A model generated the notes under the pieces. The model was not told the origin of the DNA. It did not search any database and was given only the letters and a program-made list of their open reading frames with translations. The position numbers and the translations under genes are program-made. DNA of 64,000 nt, from NCBI GenBank assembly GCA_029210125.1, contig JARGPR010000003.1, positions 1 to 64,000 on the forward strand, read 5' to 3'. This stretch comes from Pseudomonadales bacterium (GTDB lineage: Bacteria > Pseudomonadota > Gammaproteobacteria > Pseudomonadales > JAHRWD01). Of the stretch, positions 57,645 to 64,000 are shown piece after piece (position 1 is the first letter of the stretch; every line of letters begins with the position of its first letter).

Positions 57645-58333
57645 CGATAGATACTCGCAAGGGCTTCCGCCGATTCACCGCGCCAGTACGCCCAGCGTAG
57701 TCGCCACATTAAAATAATGGTGCGCCAGGAACCGCGTTGATCCCAGCGCCGGCCGGAGGTAATAACTTTTTGTGATAGACAGGCCGGGGAAGACAAACGG
57801 CGCAGTTGCCGTGAGATTTCGATATCTTCCATCAGTGGCTGATTGGGAAAACCCGATACCCTCTCAAACAACTCTCGGGTCATAAAAATCGCCTGATCGC
57901 CGGTCGCAATACCGCTGAAGCGGGAGCGTTTGTTCATAAACCAGCTTACCACCGGCAACATTGAGGACTCACCCTGGATGGTTACGTCGAAGCGGCCCCA
58001 TTGACTGCTGGTTTGTTGGAGAGCATCCAAAATCAAACGATCAGCATCAGCAGGAAGGCGCGTATCGGCATGTAAAAAAAGAAGACATTCAGCCTGTGCC
58101 TTTTCTACACCTGCATTCATCTGTATAGCTCGTCCAGCGGAAGCTAAAACAACGGTGAATTGTTTTGAGGCGGTCTCAGCCGAACCATCGTTACTACCGC
58201 CATCCACCAAAATAATTTCACAGCCCCGCTCCTTCCAGACTTGCAAATGAGCCATCAGCCCCGGCAACTGAGCGGCTTCGTTTAACATCGGCACTATGAT
58301 GGATAGCTGGACCGGCTGATCAGTTGGCATCAT
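57641..58333 (-). CDS. TIGR04283-type glycosyltransferase (GT2-like)
   Basis: 230 residues. SIIVPMLNEAAQLPGLMAHL begins a GT-A fold; EIILVDGGSNDGSAE gives the nucleotide-sugar motif, FLHADTRLP the metal-binding DxD-like motif, and GIATGDQAIFMTRELFERVSGFP the acceptor region. These match TIGR04283, the partner of TIGR04282. It overlaps the DUF547 gene upstream by 14 bases and TIGR04282 downstream by 4, so all are translated together. Confidence 0.9.
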   Translation of the reverse strand: MMPTDQPVQLSIIVPMLNEAAQLPGLMAHLQVWKERGCEIILVDGGSNDGSAETASKQFTVVLASAGRAIQMNAGVEKAQAECLLFLHADTRLPADADRLILDALQQTSSQWGRFDVTIQGESSMLPVVSWFMNKRSRFSGIATGDQAIFMTRELFERVSGFPNQPLMEDIEISRQLRRLSSPACLSQKVITSGRRWDQRGSWRTIILMWRLRWAYWRGESAEALASIYR

Positions 58334-59165
58334 TCAACCGCCAGTCGTAATCAAGAAATTCGATATCGAGGTTACCTGCTTTCAGGGCGGCGGTATGTTG
58401 TTCAGTTAGTCCCAGATCAGCACCGTAAACAGCAAAAAAACCTTCGAGTGAATGAAAACCCAACCAGCCTTTTTCAAAATCTTCGCGATACCATTTGAAG
58501 ATGGATGACACCTCAAGCCTGCCGTTTTTAACGCGATTGCGGCTCGGGTCGGCCAGAAACTGTTTGGTTTGATCCTGTAGTTGCTGATCGATTCGATCAC
58601 CGACATAAGCCTCTGCCCGTAGCGCTGGGCAACCGATACTGGCGCAGTTCACGGCAAAATGGATACGCGGATCATTGTAGCGGCCGGAGCCACGAATCAG
58701 CTGATGTTCGATCTCATCCAGCGAGCGGGTTTTCCCAAGTAGCTTTATAAATCTCTTTTTCCAGGGTGAGCTGAAAAAGCTGCCGAGTTCTTTGATCGAA
58801 TCCAGATCTGGATACTTCGACAGAATCAGCGCTACGGTAAATGCGTTGTAGGCATTGATCAAAAAGGCTAGCTGATGGTCTTGATGCCATTGGTCGAATT
58901 CAGTCTGGGTGATACGGGATAGTTGTTCGAGGTAATGTTCAAAATCATAACGATCACCATCGCCATTACCACTGCTGTCAGCGCGAGCAAGGCCTGCATA
59001 GTCGAGTGCAGTGGAGTGGCCATTATCGATCGTTTTAACGTGCATTTTTAGCAGGCTATCCCACTGCGCGTGGCTCATCGGTTCAGCAATTAACCCAGCT
59101 GCAGCGGAACTCATGATCAGGCTCATTGATAATACCAACCAAAACTTCATCATCGCTATTCTCAT
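58320..59165 (-). CDS. DUF547 domain protein, exported
   Basis: About 281 residues from the ATG at 59165, which overlaps the stop of the upstream flavoprotein gene (ATGA) and follows GGAGGCGGGG. A signal peptide (about residues 1-22, LVLSMSLIMSSAAAGL) leads to the DUF547 domain: FLINAYNAFTVALIL, LDEIEHQLIRGSGRYNDPRIHFAVNCASIGCPALRAEAY region (58650-58720), and SSIFKWYREDF. DUF547 proteins are exported or periplasmic and of unknown reaction; the NCAS(I)GCP motif is usually conserved. In this cluster it sits between an ArsS-linked flavoprotein and two glycosyltransferases. Confidence 0.88.
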   Translation of the reverse strand: MRIAMMKFWLVLSMSLIMSSAAAGLIAEPMSHAQWDSLLKMHVKTIDNGHSTALDYAGLARADSSGNGDGDRYDFEHYLEQLSRITQTEFDQWHQDHQLAFLINAYNAFTVALILSKYPDLDSIKELGSFFSSPWKKRFIKLLGKTRSLDEIEHQLIRGSGRYNDPRIHFAVNCASIGCPALRAEAYVGDRIDQQLQDQTKQFLADPSRNRVKNGRLEVSSIFKWYREDFEKGWLGFHSLEGFFAVYGADLGLTEQHTAALKAGNLDIEFLDYDWRLNDAN

Positions 59166-61312
59166 CCCCGCCTCCAGCTGTGATAGCGCTCCAAAAGCGC
59201 CAGCACTTTCTGTGGTGCGTGGGCCTTTTTCCACTCCCCCGCTGCGTATTTATTGCCCTCTGCCCAGGTTGGATAGGTGTGGATGGTTTCGAGGATTTTA
59301 TTTAAGCCAAGACCATGTTTCATCGCCAGCACGAATTCCGCCAGCAGGTCTCCGGCATGTTCACCGACAATGGTCACACCCAGGATTTTGTCCTTTCCGG
59401 GAACTGTGAGTACTTTGACGAAACCGACTGCGGCGCTGTCAGCAATGGCTCGATCCAGATCATCCAGCCCATAACGAGTCAGCTCATAGGCAATGCTCTG
59501 CTCCTTTGCCTCCTGCTCATTAATACCTACCCGCGCGACTTCCGGATCAATAAACGTGGTCCAGGGGATGACTCGATAATCGACGCGGAATTTTTTAAAC
59601 TGCCCAAACAGCGCGTTGACGGCGGCATACCAGGCCTGATGAGCAGCGGTGTGGGTAAATTGGTACGGCCCCGCTACGTCTCCGGCGGCGTAGATATTGG
59701 GATACAGCGTTTCGAGGTAATCGTTGGTGAGCACGGTTCGGTTGGTTTCGATTCCCAGTTCTTCAAGACCATAGCCATCCAGCCGCGCCGAGCGACCTAC
59801 CGCGCAGACCAATAGATCGAATGGAATACGCTGCTCCTGGCCATGCTTTTCGACCACGATAAATCTGTCATCTCCGACATTTTCACAACGTAGTGCTTTG
59901 TGACCCGCCAGTACATTTACGCCGTTACTTTCGAGGCTGCGCTGGGCCAGCTGGGAAACATCTTCATCTTCACGAATCAGGATTCGGGGCAACATCTCAA
60001 TTTGAGTCACTGCGGAACCCAGCCGGGCAAAGCTTTGTGCCAGCTCGCAGCCGATGGGCCCGCCACCCAGCACCACTAATCTAGCAGGGGGCTGATCAAG
60101 TTTGGCGCACTCTTCCCAGAGTGTATCGCTTGTCACATAACCTGATTCCTCGATACCAGGCAGAGGCGGCACAAATGGCCTGGCACCGGCAGCGATCACA
60201 ATGCTGCGGGTGGTAAGCCGTTGAGTACTGCCATCGTTCATGTTTATTTCGACAGTCCAGGGGTCCACGATACGACCATAACCCTGCAAGACCTCTACGC
60301 CAAGTTCGGTGTATCGTTCAACGCTATCGTGGGGCTCAATGTCCCACACAATCTGCTCAATACGCCCCATCACTTTTTTAAATGAGAGTGTCGGTTCGGC
60401 GGAATCAAGACCATATTTGTCAGCATTACGCATTTGATGGGCGAGCTTGGCGCTACGGATCAATGCCTTGCTGGGCACGCAGCCGTAGTTGAGACAATCG
60501 CCACCCATTTTGTGGGCTTCGATCAGAGTTACTTTGGCTTTAACGGTTGCACCGATATAGGAGGCGACTAAACCACCGGCACCGCCACCGATCACAATCA
60601 TATTGCGGTCGAATTTTTTTGGTTTATTCCAGCGGGCATAGACCCGTTTGCTTTTGATCAGATCGGTAATCTTTTTTGCGATCAGCGGGAACAGGCCCAG
60701 CAATACAAAGGACAACAACAGCCCGGGAGAGAGTATTCCCGACAGGCTTTCCAGCTGTCCGAGCTGGGTTCCGGCATTGACATAAACGGCGGTGCCCGCA
60801 AGCATGCCAACTTGGCTGACCCAGTAGAAACTCGTTGCCCGCATTGGGGTCAGTCCCATTAACAGATTGATCACAAAAAACGGAAACACCGGCACCAATC
60901 GCAGGGTGAATAGATAAAAGGAACCCTCTTTTTCGATCCCTTCATTAATGGTTTTCAGGCGATCACCAAAGCGCGACTGCACCCAATCCCGCAACACATA
61001 GCGCGACACCAAAAAAGCCAATAATGCCCCAATACTGGATGCAAAAGAGACCAGCAATAATCCCCAGCCCAGACCAAATAACGCGCCACCAACCAATGTC
61101 ATGATGGCCGCGCCGGGAAGAGAAAGCGCAGTGACCGCTATATAGATGCCAAAATAGATCCCTGCGGTTACAAGCGGCGCTTCGGATCGCCAGCTTTCAA
61201 TTTGATCGAGACTTCCTTTGATGCCATCGAGGGTAAGCAATTGGTGCAGATCAAAAATGAAAAACCCGGTCACCAATAGCGCCAGCGCTAAAACCAATAT
61301 GATTTTTTTCAT
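59162..61312 (-). CDS. VTT-domain membrane protein fused to mercuric-reductase-like flavoprotein
   Basis: 716 residues in two parts. Residues 1-225 have about six membrane segments of the VTT/TVP38/DedA type (ALSLPGAAIMTLVGGALFG, FPFFVINLLMGLTPM). From about 235 comes a complete pyridine nucleotide-disulphide oxidoreductase: FAD loop IGGGAGGLVASYIG, redox pair C273/C278 in GGDCLNYGCVPSK, NAD(P) loop GGGPIGCELAQSFA and the end motif HTYPTWAEG. The mercuric-reductase terminal cysteine pair and HMA domain are missing. It probably reduces a small disulfide or metalloid/thiol substrate at the membrane. It follows arsS leftward after a gap of about 215 bases. Confidence 0.9.
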   Translation of the reverse strand: MKKIILVLALALLVTGFFIFDLHQLLTLDGIKGSLDQIESWRSEAPLVTAGIYFGIYIAVTALSLPGAAIMTLVGGALFGLGWGLLLVSFASSIGALLAFLVSRYVLRDWVQSRFGDRLKTINEGIEKEGSFYLFTLRLVPVFPFFVINLLMGLTPMRATSFYWVSQVGMLAGTAVYVNAGTQLGQLESLSGILSPGLLLSFVLLGLFPLIAKKITDLIKSKRVYARWNKPKKFDRNMIVIGGGAGGLVASYIGATVKAKVTLIEAHKMGGDCLNYGCVPSKALIRSAKLAHQMRNADKYGLDSAEPTLSFKKVMGRIEQIVWDIEPHDSVERYTELGVEVLQGYGRIVDPWTVEINMNDGSTQRLTTRSIVIAAGARPFVPPLPGIEESGYVTSDTLWEECAKLDQPPARLVVLGGGPIGCELAQSFARLGSAVTQIEMLPRILIREDEDVSQLAQRSLESNGVNVLAGHKALRCENVGDDRFIVVEKHGQEQRIPFDLLVCAVGRSARLDGYGLEELGIETNRTVLTNDYLETLYPNIYAAGDVAGPYQFTHTAAHQAWYAAVNALFGQFKKFRVDYRVIPWTTFIDPEVARVGINEQEAKEQSIAYELTRYGLDDLDRAIADSAAVGFVKVLTVPGKDKILGVTIVGEHAGDLLAEFVLAMKHGLGLNKILETIHTYPTWAEGNKYAAGEWKKAHAPQKVLALLERYHSWRRG

Positions 61313-61526
61313 CGAGCTATTCCTTGAATCCGTATTTTTGATACTTGGATATCAATAACTTGAATTCATGTGTGTGATAAATGGGTGCTTCTAAAAATAG
61401 TGTTTTTTTCGTGAGAGCAAGGAAGCACCGCACGGAGAACCGCAATGTATAGGGCATACGTGAGGATTCGAGTACGGAGCTGACGCAGCTATCGCGGGAA
61501 AAGTGCATTTTTTGGGGTGCCCGCGA

Positions 61527-62480
61527 CTAGAGCGCGCCGCCGCAACTACTGCCCTGCCCCGCAGTACAACCAAAACAGTGGTCGGCAACATTGATTTGCT
61601 TACCTTTAATCTCCCTTTTCAACAGGTCACGTAGATGAGGGCGGTCTTCAGCGGCCATATCCAGTTCAAGCTGCTGGTTAAAATCACAGTCGTAGATATA
61701 ACCCTGCCAGTCAACGCTCACTAGCGAGCGACACATCAGATTTTCGAGATTGCTCTCAAGGTAGTTATCCTTAAGCAGTTGCATGTAATCGTGGAAGGTT
61801 CCCTTTGAAATCATGGTGGAACCAAACCGTTTGATTGGCATATTGGTCACTACAAAAAGATCGTTAAATACAATATCAAAATGCTTGTTCAGCTCGCGTT
61901 TATAGTCAGCCTGCAGTCCTTGCTGCTCCGGCGGCAGCGTGGGCCCCTGGGGGTTAAACACCAGATTCAGCACCAAACCGGTATCGGCTTTCCCATAACC
62001 CAGGTTATTCAGTGTCTGTAATCCGGCGATACTTTTGTCAAATACGCCATCGCCCCGTTGCTGATCGACATTTTCCGACGAATAGCAGGGCATGGAGGCC
62101 ACCACCTCAACCTGGTGTTGAGCCAGAAATTGTGCCAGAGTTTCCTGTCCCGGCTCAAACAAAATGGTGAGATTACAGCGGTCGATCACATGGATGCCAA
62201 GATCCCGTGCAACCTTCACAAGATCACGAAACCGTTCATGCAATTCCGGCGCACCACCGGTTAAATCCAGGGTACTGATACGGCCGGTTTTGAGCATATC
62301 CATCACCAGTTCCAGGGTATCATCATCCATCATCTCCTTACGGGTTGGACCCGCGTTGACATGGCAATGCAAACAGGAAAGATTGCACTTGTACCCCAGA
62401 TTCACCTGTAGGGTTTCAAGGCTGGCTCGGTGTACTGACGGGAAATCAGTGTCCTGCAAAAGAGGTAAGGTCGCGTGCAT
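61527..62480 (-). CDS. arsS: ArsS-type radical SAM protein with cysteine-rich C-terminus
   Basis: About 317 residues from the ATG at 62480, which fits the family start HATLPLLQDTDFPSVHR. The SAM cluster motif is C32-x3-C36-x2-C39 (CNLSCLHCH), GYKCNLSC and DLTGGAPELH follow, and the C-terminal HCFGCTAGQGSSCGGAL resembles the ArsS cysteine-rich end. In related proteins a selenocysteine replaces one of the last cysteines; here it is coded as a cysteine. ArsS from cyanobacteria adds the 5'-deoxyadenosyl group to arsenic; many homologues lack arsenic genes nearby. The neighbouring flavoprotein, DUF547 and glycosyltransferase genes form the rest of the cluster. Confidence 0.88.
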   Translation of the reverse strand: MHATLPLLQDTDFPSVHRASLETLQVNLGYKCNLSCLHCHVNAGPTRKEMMDDDTLELVMDMLKTGRISTLDLTGGAPELHERFRDLVKVARDLGIHVIDRCNLTILFEPGQETLAQFLAQHQVEVVASMPCYSSENVDQQRGDGVFDKSIAGLQTLNNLGYGKADTGLVLNLVFNPQGPTLPPEQQGLQADYKRELNKHFDIVFNDLFVVTNMPIKRFGSTMISKGTFHDYMQLLKDNYLESNLENLMCRSLVSVDWQGYIYDCDFNQQLELDMAAEDRPHLRDLLKREIKGKQINVADHCFGCTAGQGSSCGGAL

Positions 62481-62804
62481 TTGTTGTTCCAGCGCTCCAT
62501 CAAAAATAGTGATTGTGCACATATAGATGCAAAGATTGCTCAATTGTTACATCTGATTGAATTAAAAATATACCTGGTCCATAACTATCGCGATTCAGAT
62601 CTATCCAATAGATACGGAGCTGAAGTTTAAACTCCTTTTCGATTTGGTTCTTTCTCATGTCCCTTGATTAAGGGGTGGGGAATCATAGAAGATGGCGAAC
62701 ATTACTGAATGAATAACATAATTTTGGTGCGTTTCAGCCTAGCGATAGAACCGCAGCACCAAGATTAAATGAATGGTCCCGAAGTTAACATTACAAGGCA
62801 ATCA

Positions 62805-63413
62805 ATGATAAACAGTGATTCACTTGCTCTGCTGAAAACTGGAGACAAAACCCTGTTTTCAATTTTGGTTCGCGATCATCATCGAGCATTAATTGCGCTC
62901 GCTACTCCTATTGTGGGTACTAGTGAGGCAGAGGAGGTAGTTCAAATTGCCTGGGGTAAGGCTTATAACGCGATTGCTGCCTTTGAGGGTAAATCACAAA
63001 TTCGTACCTGGTTGAGCCGGATTGTGATTAATGAAGCAAAAATGCAATTGCGTGCCCGGAAAAAAGAAACCCTGTTTTCTGATTTAGGGAGCACTGATTC
63101 TGATAGCGATCTGCTGGAAGACCGGTTCTCTCAAAACGGTCACTGGGAAACACCCCCGGCAAACTGGCACTACGACTCCCCAGAAGCGCTATTAATGGGC
63201 GATGACCTGGCAAAATGTCTTGAGCGAATATTAACTGCAATGCCCAGTAATCAGCGAGCAATATTGGAGATGCGCGACAGCAGCGAACTTCCTTTTAAAG
63301 AAATTTGTAACAATTTGTCGATCTCTGCATCCAATGCGCGAGTATTGCTACACCGGGCCAGGGCGCATCTTTTCAAACTGGTGGATCATTATCAGGAGAC
63401 GGGCGAATGTTAA
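62805..63413 (+). CDS. ECF-type RNA polymerase sigma factor
   Basis: About 203 residues from the ATG at 62805 (AAGG precedes by 6), with the ATG at 62769 as the longer option. Region 2 is TSEAEEVVQIAWGKAYNAI then FEGKSQIRTWLSRIVINEA, and region 4 is MPSNQRAILEMRDSSELPFKEICNNLSISASNARVLLHRARAHL. A divergent partner of the ArsS cluster, with about 320 bases between the two. It is translationally coupled to the next gene (ATG within the last codons), the small zinc-finger protein, which may be its anti-sigma factor. Confidence 0.9.
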   Translation: MINSDSLALLKTGDKTLFSILVRDHHRALIALATPIVGTSEAEEVVQIAWGKAYNAIAAFEGKSQIRTWLSRIVINEAKMQLRARKKETLFSDLGSTDSDSDLLEDRFSQNGHWETPPANWHYDSPEALLMGDDLAKCLERILTAMPSNQRAILEMRDSSELPFKEICNNLSISASNARVLLHRARAHLFKLVDHYQETGEC

Positions 63414-63640
63414 AGTGCAGAGAGGTAGTTAACGAAGCAGATCAATTTCTATCTTATGATCTGTCACGAAGCCGTCAATGGCGATTTAAGTTTCATCTGT
63501 TGATGTGTAAACACTGCGCTCGATATATTCGTCAGTTCCAGGCACTTAAGAATGCAACGCCATTTATGCACCCGAAAGCTAGCGATAAAGAAGTGACCAG
63601 GGTAATGGATTCTATCGATGACCAAGCTCCCAGCCTATAA
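63407..63640 (+). CDS. Small zinc-finger anti-sigma-like protein
   Basis: 77 residues overlapping the sigma gene stop by 7 bases. C4 and the HLLMCKHC motif (H-x3-C-x2-C) make up a HC2-type zinc-binding anti-sigma domain (about residues 4-45); LSRSRQWRFKFHLLMCKHCA fits the family helix. No membrane segment follows, so it would be a soluble regulator that binds the sigma factor, probably sensing redox or metal state through its cysteines. This function is inference. Confidence 0.8.
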   Translation: MLKCREVVNEADQFLSYDLSRSRQWRFKFHLLMCKHCARYIRQFQALKNATPFMHPKASDKEVTRVMDSIDDQAPSL

Positions 63641-63690
63641 ACCGTTCGCAGTGCAGCAATGATTCATTACCAAATGATTTTGAGGTGATG

Positions 63691-64000
63691 ATGAACAAAT
63701 TTCTAATTATGCTTTTCCTGGCGATCCTGGGAACCCAGGCATTGGCCGATACCCAAAACCTGCCCAAAACCTGCCCAAAATTCTGAAAAATAATTTTGAT
63801 CTGTCTAGCAGTTTGATTCCTGTGTCCGAGATCCATCAGGGTGGGCCGCCCCGGGATGGTATTCCTGCTATCGAAAGTCCAAAGTATTTACCCATATCTG
63901 GAGTAGATTACCTTAAAGAAAATAACCTTGTATTAGGCATGGAGATGAATGGTATCGCCAGAGCCTGGCCCCATTCGGATTTTGATCTGACACGAAATTG
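63691..64000 (+). pseudogene. DUF3179 gene broken by an 11-bp tandem duplication (5' end only)
   Basis: The start ATG (63691) is preceded by GAGG and encodes a signal peptide (NKFLIMLFLAILGTQALADT). The frame hits TGA at 63784-63786, just after DTQNLPKTCPKF. The following frame is open to the window end and gives a DUF3179 domain (IPVSEIHQGGPPRDGIPAIE, LVLGMEMNGIARAWP). Removing one 11-base copy of the repeat at 63752 gives DTQNLPKILKNNFDLSSS and one continuous frame, so the duplication is the lesion. DUF3179 proteins are exported and of unknown reaction. The window ends before the gene does. Confidence 0.75.
63752..63780 (+). repeat. 11-bp tandem duplication with a partial third copy
   Basis: CCCAAAACCTG at 63752-63762 is repeated exactly at 63763-63773, followed by CCCAAAA at 63774-63780. 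Eleven is not a multiple of three, so the reading frame shifts by two bases. Confidence 0.85.

Noticed and set aside
61317-61508. 63-codon minus-strand frame between arsS and the flavoprotein gene
   Set aside because: Composition is unlike a real protein and the overlapping frame at 61391-61591 runs into arsS; judged non-coding.
56955-62480. Arsenic resistance operon
   Set aside because: No ArsB, ArsC, ArsR or ArsM seen; only families whose names derive from arsenosugar co-occurrence.

Overview
The window looks like a chromosomal segment of a free-living, aerobic gammaproteobacterium of the Pseudomonadales/Cellvibrionales type, probably marine. The main reason is a conserved core block (about 5.2-21.3 kb) whose contents and order, recG-ridA-spoT-rpoZ-gmk-yicC / rph / crc / pyrE-(DUF4124)-argB-algC-dut-coaBC / radC, follow the arrangement known around pyrE-crc-rph in Pseudomonas. 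The species is not identified. No tRNA, rRNA, CRISPR array, insertion sequence or prophage was seen.

Layout. 0-5.2 kb is an accessory, partly decayed AT-rich strip: two tandem copies of an unrecognised small protein (the first broken), a monoheme DUF3365 protein, an OsmC-MddA-like methyltransferase pair, an alpha/beta-hydrolase fused to an unusual C-terminal domain, and an internally deleted glutathione S-transferase remnant. 5.2-21.3 kb is the core block. 21.4-43 kb mixes acyl-CoA metabolism (SCP2-type thiolase plus DUF35 partner, alpha-methylacyl-CoA racemase-like CaiB protein, SDR dehydrogenase, acyl-CoA synthetase, MFS carrier) with an NhaD Na+/H+ antiporter, an HD-GYP protein, a TetR-controlled RND efflux operon and a ManC/AlgA-type enzyme. 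43-48 kb holds an outer-membrane barrel, yhbY, ubiA and a divergent zinc uptake locus znuCB/znuA. 48-55.8 kb carries a CYP153-like alkane hydroxylase P450, a SerC-like aminotransferase, a CPA2 antiporter, a class II aldolase and two nitronate-monooxygenase-like genes, the second frameshifted.

The last 8 kb is the least understood part. A strong Fur-box-like palindrome precedes an unrecognised 167-residue protein and a 60-residue peptide with three cysteines at its C-terminus. Then follows a leftward cluster: an ArsS-type radical SAM protein, a membrane (VTT) plus mercuric-reductase-like flavoprotein fusion, a DUF547 protein, and the two small glycosyltransferase families TIGR04283 and TIGR04282. 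The last four overlap by 4-14 bases. Divergent to it lie an ECF-like sigma factor, a small zinc-finger anti-sigma-like protein and a DUF3179 gene broken by an 11-base tandem duplication. These families are labelled 'arsenosugar biosynthesis', yet no arsenite methyltransferase lies in the window, so the true product is open.

Overall the gene content suggests a hydrocarbon/lipid/isoprenoid-degrading marine heterotroph: CYP153 activates alkanes, acyl-CoA synthetase, racemase, thiolase and SDR enzymes degrade branched acyl chains, RND and MFS carriers move hydrophobic compounds, and NhaD handles sodium. Three reading frames are clearly interrupted (4.9, 55.1 and 63.8 kb) and a fourth (0-0.27 kb) appears to be; each case can be located to a few bases except the GST remnant, whose deletion junction was not resolved.
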